Source: Flemingiibacterium sp045579105
GTDB taxonomy: Bacteria; Bacillota; Clostridia; Oscillospirales; CAG-272
Length of the DNA: 6,571 nt
Direction: 5' to 3'
NCBI GenBank assembly: GCA_045579105.1
Contig: JAZNLM010000106.1
Span: 1 to 6,571, forward strand
Positions 1 to 4,884 of the stretch are shown piece after piece (position 1 is the first letter of the stretch; each line of letters opens with the position of its first letter). A program made the translations under genes and the position numbers. A model generated the notes under the pieces. The model saw only the letters and a program-made list of their open reading frames with translations. It was not told the origin of the DNA and did no database searches.

Positions 1-60
1 CTGTGACCCAAGGAGTTGCAAAGCTGTATTGTCTTCCTAAGACCGCTTGGCCTCCGACTT
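1..60. other. Library adapter remnant (MGI/BGI DNBSEQ), truncated copy
   Basis: This is synthetic sequence, not genome. Positions 29-60 are the reverse complement of the 32-nt MGI/BGI forward adapter (which begins AAGTCGGAGGCC on the minus strand). Positions 19-28 (CAAAGCTGTA) are a 10-base index, and 1-18 are the end of the reverse adapter (ending GGAGTTG). The same 60 bases recur at 175-234 with one difference, C at 7 instead of G at 181. Read on the minus strand, the 90-bp insert plus these 60 bases make exactly 150 nt. This fits a single 150-base read whose last bases carry an error and where the contig stops. Adapter identity is recalled, not searched. Confidence 0.95.
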
Positions 61-150
61 TAGGACCAAGTGTTTTACCGATTCTACCAACAAGACCCAT
101 CATATCAGGTGTTGCAACAACAACATCGAAGTCAAACCAGTTTTCAGACT
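61..150 (-). other. 90-bp rplA fragment from a different organism, trapped between adapters
   Basis: The minus strand encodes SENWFDFDVVVATPDMMG, then LVGRIGKTLGP, which is the central part of ribosomal protein L1. It aligns without gaps to the resident rplA at 235-324, with 26 differences in 90 bases (about 71% identity). Nearly all the changes keep the protein similar (VVV for III, LVGRIGKT for VIGRLGKV). It has adapter on both sides, so it looks like a complete short library insert from another bacterium in the same sample. It is not a second gene copy. It lies in frame behind the adapter-made stop codon at 149-151, which could mislead an annotator into calling a split or duplicated rplA. 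Confidence 0.88.
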
Positions 151-234
151 AAGTCGGATCGTAGCCATGTCGTTCTGTGAGCCAAGGAGTTGCAAAGCTG
201 TATTGTCTTCCTAAGACCGCTTGGCCTCCGACTT
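151..234. other. Complete MGI/BGI adapter pair with sample index (84 bp)
   Basis: Positions 151-192 match the 42-nt MGI/BGI reverse adapter (starting AAGTCGGATCGTAGCC). Positions 193-202 (CAAAGCTGTA) are the 10-base index, the same as in the copy at 19-28. Positions 203-234 are the reverse complement of the 32-nt forward adapter. The order reverse adapter, index, forward adapter is the joint of a circularised DNBSEQ library molecule. It creates an 8-bp terminal inverted repeat (AAGTCGGA at 151-158 and TCCGACTT at 227-234) and an internal hairpin, so it can pass for a mobile element or a structured RNA. Everything left of 235 should be trimmed. Confidence 0.96.
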
Positions 235-634
235 TAGGACCGAGAACTTTACCAAGACGGCCGATAACGCCCATCATGTCGGGAGTTGCGATGATGATGT
301 CGAAGTCAAACCAGTTTTCCTGCTGGATCTTTGCGACATAATCTTCTGCGCCAACGAAGTCAGCACCTGCTGCTTCTGCTTCCTTAGCCTTATCGCCCTT
401 CGCAAATACGAGGGTGCGAACGGTCTTACCGGTACCGTTGGGGAGTACAACAGCGCCGCGAACCTGCTGGTCAGCGTGACGGGAGTCAACGCCAAGGCGA
501 ACGTGTACTTCTACGGTTTCATCGAACTTTGCCTTTGCAGTCTGGCAAACGAGTGCGAGAGCCTCGGATGCATCATAAAGCTTAGCCTTTTCGATAAGCT
601 TTACGCTCTCATTGTATTTCTTTCCAGTGCTCAT
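235..634 (-). CDS. rplA: 50S ribosomal protein L1 (incomplete at 3' end)
   Basis: L1 binds 23S rRNA to form the mobile L1 stalk, which helps release E-site tRNA. In many bacteria it also represses its own mRNA. About 133 genuine residues are present. They run from MSTGKKYNESVKL through the RNA-binding first domain (FDETVEVHVRLGVD, then the VRGAVVLPNGTGKTVR segment near residues 58-73). They continue into the second domain with DYVAKIQQENWFDFD and PDMMGVIGRLGKVLGP at 118-133. Bacterial L1 is about 230 residues and continues GLMPNPK after LGP. Here the frame passes into adapter at 234 and adds 28 meaningless residues up to a stop at 149-151. The start follows a strong ribosome binding site (AAGGAGGAGT on the minus strand, 641-650) that overlaps the rplK stop codon. 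The gene is the last visible one in the rpmG-secE-nusG-rplK-rplA block; rplJ and rplL would be expected beyond. Confidence 0.95.
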
Positions 635-648
635 TGTTTAACTCCTCC

Positions 649-1074
649 TTATTCCTCGACGGTAATGCCCATGCTGCGAGCAGTACCAGCGACCATGCTC
701 ATTGCAGCTTCAAGCGAACCTGCGTTGAGGTCTACCATCTTGGTTTCAGCGATCTGCTTAACCTGATCCTTGGTGAGCTTTGCTACCTTGGTCTTGTTAG
801 GTGTAGCGGATGCGGTCTCGATTCCGCAAGCCTTCTTGATAAGAACGGGCGCGGGGGGAGTCTTGGTGATGAAGGAGAACGAACGGTCAGCGTAAACGGT
901 AATAACTACCGGAATGATAAGACCGATGTCCTTCTTGGTTCTTTCGTTGAATTCCTTGGTGAATACAGGAATTGCAACACCGTAAGCACCGAGTGCGGGA
1001 CCTACAGGGGGAGCAGGAGTAGCCTTTCCTGCGGGCAGCTGGAGCTTAATGTAGCCCATAATCTTCTTTGCCAT
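649..1074 (-). CDS. rplK: 50S ribosomal protein L11
   Basis: L11 binds the GTPase-associated centre of 23S rRNA. It takes part in factor-dependent GTP hydrolysis and in RelA activation, and it forms the thiostrepton site. The 141 residues are the normal length. The N-terminal domain carries GYIKLQLPAGKATPAPPVGPALG (residues 7-29), with the thiostrepton-site prolines P22/P23 and P26 retained. The C-terminal rRNA-binding domain carries KTPPAPVLIKKACGIE (71-86), PNKTKVAKL (92-100) and DLNAGSLEAAM, then GTARSMGI (115-137). An oddity is the loop after PALG, which reads AYGVAIPVF, whereas most bacterial L11 proteins have Q-x-G-x-N there. The start is supported by AGGAGG at 1084-1089, 9 nt upstream. 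The gene is followed 14 bp later by rplA. Confidence 0.98.
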   Translation of the reverse strand: MAKKIMGYIKLQLPAGKATPAPPVGPALGAYGVAIPVFTKEFNERTKKDIGLIIPVVITVYADRSFSFITKTPPAPVLIKKACGIETASATPNKTKVAKLTKDQVKQIAETKMVDLNAGSLEAAMSMVAGTARSMGITVEE

Positions 1075-1176
1075 GATAAATTACCTCCTAATTGTGGTAG
1101 CGAAGCCTTTTGGCTTCTGTTGAATTTTCGGGAGAATTTTTAGTGGTTTTCTCCCTCCCACGTTTGAGGATTAACC
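1075..1176 (-). promoter_or_regulatory. Structured nusG-rplK spacer, candidate ribosomal-protein autoregulatory leader
   Basis: This 102-nt spacer folds on the minus (mRNA) strand. One stem is GGGAGAA pairing with TTCTCCC (7 bp, 1149-1155 with 1130-1136, 12-nt loop). A second is GAAGCC-AAAA-GGCTTC (6 bp, 1102-1117). GTGG (1158-1161) and CCAC (1094-1097) can close both into a multi-branched domain just upstream of the rplK ribosome binding site (AGGAGG, 1084-1089). L1 in E. coli represses the L11 operon by binding the rplK leader, and structured r-protein leaders occur here in Firmicutes. Assignment to L1 or L11 is inference from position. No run of T follows either stem, so it is not an intrinsic terminator. 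Confidence 0.5.
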
Positions 1177-1719
1177 TCAGTCGTTCACAAGAGTGATAGC
1201 ATCCGTATCAAGCTCGAACGGAGTATCTCTTCCGAACATATTGACGAGCACCGTGACCTTCTTCTTGTCATCGGAGATCTCTTTGAGTACGCCGCGGGTT
1301 CCCTTGAGCGCACCGTCGCGGATCTCAACGGTATCATCAATGTTAAAGTTGACAACGACCTTCGCTTCGCCTGCTTCGATGCCCATTGCGGCAACCTCAG
1401 CCTCTGTCAGCGCGGTAGGTTTGGATCCGGGTCCTACAAAGCCTGTAACGCCGCTGATATTTCTGACGACATGCCATGTTTCGTCAGTCATTACCATTTT
1501 TACAAGCACGTAGCTCGGGAATATCTTTTCCTCGACCTCTTTTTTGGTCTCGCTGTCGATATAGGTTTCAACCGGGATACGAATGTCAACGATGACATCT
1601 CCAAGTCCGCGGTTCTCGACGATTTTTTCAAGGTTCGTCTTAACCTTGTTTTCGTAGCCGGAGTAGGTATGCGCTACATACCATCTCTTTTCGCCGGTTG
1701 CATCGTAAAGATCACTCAT
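1177..1719 (-). CDS. nusG: Transcription termination/antitermination factor NusG
   Basis: NusG binds the RNA polymerase clamp and modulates elongation, pausing and coupling to the ribosome. The 180 residues match the usual length. The NGN domain runs from about residue 12 to 110, with KRWYVAHTYSGYENKV (11-26), FPSYVLVKM (67-75) and the stretch TWHVVRNISGVTGFVGPG ending at 98. The KOW domain follows at about 124-180, with DTVEIRDGALKGTRGVLKEI (129-148) and MFGRDTPFELD (161-171). There is no extra inserted domain. The start is supported by GGAGG at 1727-1731, 7 nt upstream. The gap to the secE stop codon is 18 bp, so secE and nusG are clearly cotranscribed. Confidence 0.98.
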   Translation of the reverse strand: MSDLYDATGEKRWYVAHTYSGYENKVKTNLEKIVENRGLGDVIVDIRIPVETYIDSETKKEVEEKIFPSYVLVKMVMTDETWHVVRNISGVTGFVGPGSKPTALTEAEVAAMGIEAGEAKVVVNFNIDDTVEIRDGALKGTRGVLKEISDDKKKVTVLVNMFGRDTPFELDTDAITLVND

Positions 1720-1737
1720 TGATGATCCTCCGTGTCG

Positions 1738-1971
1738 TTAGAAGTTGATGAGTCCGCCGAGTGCGCGAAGGCCTTCGGAGAACGCGATATCAAGAACACC
1801 GATTACGACGCCAGCAATAACGACTGTGATGGCTACGACAACGAAATTTTTGAGCGTTTCTTCTCTTGACGCCCAAGTGACCTTGCCAAGCTCAGCCTTG
1901 TACTCGCGAAGGAATTTTCCGATACGCGAGAATATACCCGGCTTCTTAGCCTTCTTCTCAGTTTCCGCCAT
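1738..1971 (-). CDS. secE: Preprotein translocase subunit SecE
   Basis: SecE is the small essential subunit of the SecYEG channel in the cytoplasmic membrane and clamps SecY. The 77 residues have the single-helix Firmicutes form. A lysine-rich cytoplasmic start (MAETEKKAKKPGIF) is followed by the conserved amphipathic motif LREYKAELGKVTWASREETLK (21-41). One transmembrane segment follows at about 43-63 (FVVVAITVVIAGVVIGVLDIA). The ATG at 1969-1971 is chosen over the upstream in-frame TTG at 1984-1986 because that TTG overlaps the GGAGG ribosome binding site (1980-1984), which sits 8 nt before the ATG. The gene lies between rpmG and nusG, the usual place. No tRNA-Trp gene is present in the 38-bp gap to rpmG. 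Confidence 0.97.
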   Translation of the reverse strand: MAETEKKAKKPGIFSRIGKFLREYKAELGKVTWASREETLKNFVVVAITVVIAGVVIGVLDIAFSEGLRALGGLINF

Positions 1972-2009
1972 TAGTTGATCCTCCAATCAATTTTATCGCT
2001 TATGCGAAA

Positions 2010-2159
2010 TTACTTAGTTTCCTTGTGAAGGGTATGCTTGCGGCAGAATTTGCAGTACTTGTTCATCTCAAGTCTGTCGGGGTCATTCTTCTTGTTTTTC
2101 TTTGTGTCGTAGTTTCTCTGCTTGCACTCAGTGCACGCAAGGGTGATTTTAACTCTCAT
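2010..2159 (-). CDS. rpmG: 50S ribosomal protein L33 (zinc-binding form)
   Basis: L33 is a small protein near the E site of the large subunit. The frame encodes 49 residues, starting MRVKITLACTECKQRNYDT and ending KYCKFCRKHTLHKETK. Two Cys-x-x-Cys pairs (C9/C12 and C36/C39) form the zinc ribbon, so this is the C+ (zinc-dependent) type. Many bacteria keep a zinc-free paralogue for zinc starvation, but none is visible here. The start is supported by GGAGGT at 2169-2174 on the minus strand, 9 nt upstream. It is the first gene of the r-protein/secE/nusG operon and lies behind a long leader and a strong promoter. Confidence 0.97.
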   Translation of the reverse strand: MRVKITLACTECKQRNYDTKKNKKNDPDRLEMNKYCKFCRKHTLHKETK

Positions 2160-2342
2160 TTTTTCGGCACCTCCCGATTAGATTATGCGAGGGGTTGTCC
2201 CCAAGCACGTTAGAAATTGTGATAACGTCGCCGTTACATGGCAGCGAGCGACATTCTCACGTACCTCCCTCCCGAAAACGTACCTTTTTTACGTAAATCT
2301 CGCGGCGATTTTTGCGCAAAAAAAGAACCCTCTCGCAGAGGT
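2160..2342 (-). promoter_or_regulatory. Long structured 5' leader of the rpmG-secE-nusG operon
   Basis: About 180 nt separate the predicted transcription start (about 2342) from the rpmG start codon. On the minus strand, GTACGTGAGAA (2264-2254) can pair with TTCTAACGTGC (2215-2205) at 10 of 11 positions. This encloses a second stem, AATGTCGC (2255-2248) with GCGACGTT (2231-2224), 8 bp including one G-U, around a 16-nt loop. GTGA (2260-2257) can alternatively pair with TCAC (2222-2219) and extend the inner stem instead of the outer one, so two mutually exclusive folds exist. A GGGG-ACAA-CCCC hairpin (2202-2191) lies 16 nt before the ribosome binding site. I recognise no known riboswitch or T-box motif. 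A regulatory role is inference. Confidence 0.45.
2318..2341 (-). promoter_or_regulatory. Hairpin plus U-tract at the extreme 5' end of the rpmG transcript
   Basis: On the minus strand CCTCT-GCG-AGAGG (2341-2329) forms a 5-bp hairpin. It is followed by GTTC and seven T (2324-2318), the outline of a small intrinsic terminator. It starts one base after the predicted transcription start, and no minus-strand gene lies upstream that it could terminate. It may be an mRNA-stabilising 5' hairpin or a pause/attenuation site. The stem is short, so full termination is doubtful. Confidence 0.4.
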
Positions 2343-2348
2343 AGAAAT

Positions 2349-2377
2349 ATTTTACCACAAATCAACGCGTTTGTCAA
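2349..2377 (-). promoter_or_regulatory. Sigma-A promoter of the rpmG-secE-nusG-rplK-rplA operon
   Basis: On the minus strand a consensus -35 box TTGACA (2377-2372) is followed after 17 bp by the -10 box TAAAAT (2354-2349). A TGG immediately precedes the -10 box and gives an extended -10 element. The predicted start is near 2342. The -35 box is perfect and the spacing ideal, as expected for a highly expressed ribosomal-protein operon. An AT-rich tract (about 2381-2400) just upstream could act as an UP element. Confidence 0.85.
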
Positions 2378-2380
2378 TAG

Positions 2381-2402
2381 TTTTTTTGAAAAAAGTTTTT
2401 TC
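2381..2402. other. AT-rich tract with A6/T6 palindrome between the divergent promoters
   Basis: Seven T are followed by GAAAAAA-G-TTTTTTC (2388-2402), a perfect 7-bp palindrome about one base. It lies immediately upstream of the minus-strand -35 box and about 34 bp upstream of the plus-strand -35 box. Its position and composition suit an UP element or curved DNA. A TATAAT at 2407-2412 with TTGAAA at 2386-2391 could be a second plus-strand promoter, but the 15-bp spacing is short. Confidence 0.3.
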
Positions 2403-2435
2403 GCGTTATAATATATCATATTGAAGCTAAAACAT

Positions 2436-2464
2436 TTGACTACTCGCCGTTTTTGTGGTATACT
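2436..2464 (+). promoter_or_regulatory. Sigma-A promoter of the radical SAM gene
   Basis: A -35 box TTGACT (2436-2441), a 17-bp spacer and a -10 box TATACT (2459-2464) are preceded by TGG, giving an extended -10. The predicted start is near 2471, about 30 nt before the ATG at 2501. The ribosome binding site AAAGGCGG (2488-2495) follows. The promoter diverges from the rpmG operon promoter, with -35 boxes about 58 bp apart. Confidence 0.82.
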
Positions 2465-2500
2465 GTATCCATAACTTCTTGAATTGAAAGGCGGTGCGAA

Positions 2501-4495
2501 ATGAACACCGAATTTTTACCCCTTTCGCGTGCCGATATGCACGCGCGCGGCTGGGACAGACCTGACTTCGTATACGTTACGGGTGACGCTTACGTGGACC
2601 ACCCGAGCTTTGGAGTTGCCATCATATCACGCGTACTCGAAGCGGAAGGATTCCGCGTAGCGATACTTTCACAGCCCGACTATAAATCCTGCGATGCTTT
2701 CCGTGAATACGGCAGACCGCGACTCGGATTTCTCGTCACCGCGGGCAACATTGACTCAATGGTGGCGCACTACACCGCATCGAAGAAGCGCCGTTCCACG
2801 GACTATTACTCGCCCGGCGGTAAAATGGGACTGCGTCCCGACCGCGCGTGTATAGTATACTGTAACCGCATTCGCGAGGCGTACGGCGACGTGCCTATAA
2901 TCCTCGGCGGACTAGAGGCATCTCTGCGCCGCTTTGCGCACTACGACTATTGGGACGATAAGGTGCGCCGTTCTGTGCTTATTGATTCACGCGCGGATAT
3001 ACTCACCTATGGTATGGGTGAGAACATACTTCGCCGTATCGCGAAGCTCCTCGACAAGGGGGTTCCGATTAAAAAGATACGTGACGTGCGCGGGACGGTT
3101 TACGCCGCTGCAAAGGGCGATGATGTACACTTCGACGTTGCCGGGGCGTGGGATTATAACGATATAAAGACGGACAAGCGCGCTTATGCCGAAGCTTTCT
3201 GCGTGCAGTACAAAAATACCGATGCTATAAGCGGCAGAGCTATGGTTGAGTATTACGACAACAAGCAACTCGTGCAAAATCCGCCGATGCCGCCGCTTGA
3301 GCGTGACGAGCTTGACGCGGTGTATGCTCTGCCGTACACACGCCGCTATCACCCGTTGTATGAGGCAGTGGGCGGCGTTCCCGCAATAACTGAGGTCGAA
3401 ATGTCGATAACTCACAACCGCGGCTGCTTTGGTGCGTGTAACTTCTGCGCACTCGCATTCCATCAGGGAAGAACGGTACGTTCGCGCTCTATAGAGTCGG
3501 TGGTTGCCGAGGCAAAGAAGATTACAGAATCGCCGAATTTCAAGGGATATATTCACGACGTTGGCGGGCCTACAGCGAATTTCCGCTATGCGGCGTGTGA
3601 GAAACAGCTTAAATCGGGCGTATGCCCGAACCGCAAATGCCTTGCACCGAAGCCGTGCAAGAATCTTATCGCAGACCACAGCGAGTACATAGAGCTTCTG
3701 AAGCGCGTTGAAAGCTTGCCGAAGGTTAAAAAGGTGTTCGTACGTTCAGGTGTGCGCTTTGATTACGTTCTCGCGGACAAGGACGAAAGCTTTTTCAAGA
3801 AGCTTGTACACGACCACGTCAGCGGACAGCTTAAGGTTGCTCCCGAGCATTGCTCCGCAAATGTACTTTCGTATATGGGTAAGCCTGCGATAGAGTCGTT
3901 TGAATCGTTCAAGAAGCGCTATTTCGAGCTTACAAAGAGTTTTGGAAAGGAGCAGTATATAGTTCCTTATCTTATGTCGAGCCATCCGGGAAGCCGTATG
4001 GAAGATGCGGTGGAGCTGGCACTTTACCTTAAAAAGTGGGGATATGCGCCCGAGCAGGTTCAGGACTTTTATCCGACACCGGGTACGGCGTCCACGGTTA
4101 TGTACTACACGGGAATTGATCCGTTTACGATGAAAAACGTGTACTGTGCGCGTGACTATAAGGAAAAGCAAATGCAGCGTGCTCTCTTACAGTTTAACCG
4201 CCCCGAAAACGCGTATATGGTGCGTGAAGCATTAAGGTCGTGCGGCAGGGAGGATCTTATCGGCTTTGGTGAGGGGTGTCTTGTAAAGCCAGACCGTGGA
4301 GAGCGCAGAGTGGGCGAAAAGCGTTCAAACGGGCAAAAGGATTACCGAAAAGCGGATGGCGCAAAGCGCGATTCGCGCCGTCACAACAGCTCTGCGGCAA
4401 AAGGGAAAGGCGCTCCGTATTCCAAGAAACCGGACAAACGTCAGGCGCGCGGCGGCAAGGCTATGAATAAGGTACGGGGGCGCGGCAAATCATAA
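2501..4495 (+). CDS. YgiQ family (UPF0313) radical SAM protein
   Basis: This is a cytoplasmic radical S-adenosylmethionine enzyme of the YgiQ family; I know of no established reaction for the family. The 664 residues begin with the family's N-terminal domain (FLPLSRADMHARGWDRPDFVYVTGDAYVDHPSFG, with GGLEASLRRFAHYDYW at 136-151). The radical SAM core starts at ITHNRGCFGACNFC, where C309, C313 and C316 form the CX3CX2C motif for the 4Fe-4S cluster. A second cysteine group (C366, C375, C380, C386) lies before the ADHSEY motif and might bind another metal centre. KVAPEH and YLMSSHPG (489-497), then QVQDFYPTPGTASTVMYYTG, complete the core. Residues about 597-664 are a low-complexity tail rich in Lys, Arg and Gly, probably disordered and possibly nucleic-acid binding. 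The gene has its own promoter and sits divergently from the ribosomal-protein operon. The total is shorter than E. coli YgiQ, which I recall as over 700 residues. Confidence 0.93.
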   Translation: MNTEFLPLSRADMHARGWDRPDFVYVTGDAYVDHPSFGVAIISRVLEAEGFRVAILSQPDYKSCDAFREYGRPRLGFLVTAGNIDSMVAHYTASKKRRSTDYYSPGGKMGLRPDRACIVYCNRIREAYGDVPIILGGLEASLRRFAHYDYWDDKVRRSVLIDSRADILTYGMGENILRRIAKLLDKGVPIKKIRDVRGTVYAAAKGDDVHFDVAGAWDYNDIKTDKRAYAEAFCVQYKNTDAISGRAMVEYYDNKQLVQNPPMPPLERDELDAVYALPYTRRYHPLYEAVGGVPAITEVEMSITHNRGCFGACNFCALAFHQGRTVRSRSIESVVAEAKKITESPNFKGYIHDVGGPTANFRYAACEKQLKSGVCPNRKCLAPKPCKNLIADHSEYIELLKRVESLPKVKKVFVRSGVRFDYVLADKDESFFKKLVHDHVSGQLKVAPEHCSANVLSYMGKPAIESFESFKKRYFELTKSFGKEQYIVPYLMSSHPGSRMEDAVELALYLKKWGYAPEQVQDFYPTPGTASTVMYYTGIDPFTMKNVYCARDYKEKQMQRALLQFNRPENAYMVREALRSCGREDLIGFGEGCLVKPDRGERRVGEKRSNGQKDYRKADGAKRDSRRHNSSAAKGKGAPYSKKPDKRQARGGKAMNKVRGRGKS

Positions 4496-4528
4496 GATTA
4501 CATTATTCTTACAAAACCCAAAATTCTA

Positions 4529-4562
4529 TTGAAATTTTTGTCGGATAGGTGTATGATATAAT
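4529..4562 (+). promoter_or_regulatory. Probable sigma-A promoter of ireB-ribF
   Basis: Two overlapping -10 choices exist. TTGAAA (4529-4534) with a 17-bp spacer leads to TATGAT (4552-4557). A perfect TATAAT (4557-4562) preceded by TGA also gives an extended -10 that needs little -35 support. The predicted start is about 4564-4569, some 35 nt before the ireB start. No intrinsic terminator is visible for the upstream gene in the 107-bp gap, so read-through is possible. Confidence 0.65.
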
Positions 4563-4602
4563 CAAGAAAGAAAAGCATCTATATTCGAAAGGAATGATTT
4601 TT

Positions 4603-4884
4603 GTGCTGATGACAGACCGTGAGCAGGATCTCTCCCACGACAGTTCGAAAACTTTGACGTTTACTGTTGCCGAGGACAGAGAGGACGAAACAAGACGTAC
4701 GCTCATAACCATATACGAGGCTCTTCGTGAAAAAGGCTACAACCCGATAAATCAGATAGTCGGCTATATCCTTTCGGAGGATCCCACGTACATCACGAAC
4801 TATAAGAACGCGCGCAGTCTTATCCGCCGTATTGACCGCGATGAGCTGCTCAACACTCTGGTTAGAAATTATCTTGGAGTTTGA
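4603..4884 (+). CDS. ireB: IreB family regulatory phosphoprotein (UPF0297/DUF965)
   Basis: IreB in Enterococcus faecalis is a small cytoplasmic protein phosphorylated by the PASTA kinase IreK that negatively influences cephalosporin resistance; the B. subtilis relative is YrzL. From GTG 4603 it has 93 residues, close to the family's usual length of roughly 80-90. Recognisable family blocks are KTLTFTV near the start (threonines in the region phosphorylated in E. faecalis), TLITIYEALREKGYNPINQIVGYILSEDPTYIT in the middle, and ARSLIRRIDRDELLNTLVRNYL at the end. GTG 4603 is preferred because AAAGGA (4588-4593) lies 9 nt upstream. ATG 4609 (91 residues) is the alternative, and ATG 4594 abuts the ribosome binding site and is unlikely. 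In many Clostridia this gene sits by alaS and yqgF (ruvX), but here it heads a pair with ribF. Confidence 0.9.
   Translation: MLMTDREQDLSHDSSKTLTFTVAEDREDETRRTLITIYEALREKGYNPINQIVGYILSEDPTYITNYKNARSLIRRIDRDELLNTLVRNYLGV

Noticed and set aside
151..241. A structured RNA or tRNA-like element (8-bp terminal pairing, internal hairpins, D-arm-like GGCCAAGCGGTCTTAGG on the minus strand) or a small mobile element inserted in rplA
   Set aside because: The whole block is explained base by base as sequencing adapters plus an index, with the pairing coming from the shared AAGTCGGA ends of the two adapters.
61..634. A tandem rplA duplication or an L1 gene split by an in-frame stop
   Set aside because: The second piece is a 90-bp fragment of another organism's gene bounded on both sides by adapter; the stop codon at 149-151 is formed at the adapter junction.
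221..1143. Plus-strand open frames at 221-766 and 634-1143
   Set aside because: They lie antisense to rplA and rplK, show no recognisable protein, and one begins inside the adapter. They follow from the codon pattern of the real genes.
2160..2342. A T-box or known metabolite riboswitch before rpmG, or an FMN riboswitch before ribF
   Set aside because: No T-box GGTGG-type antiterminator sequence and no FMN aptamer core motif could be found in either region.
2185..2424. Small open frames on both strands in the divergent intergenic region
   Set aside because: They run across the promoters and leader, have no convincing start region and no recognisable protein.
2987..3679. A 230-residue minus-strand open frame inside the radical SAM gene
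   Set aside because: The opposite strand encodes a well-conserved protein throughout, and the antisense product is Arg/Cys/His-rich without domain features or a ribosome binding site.
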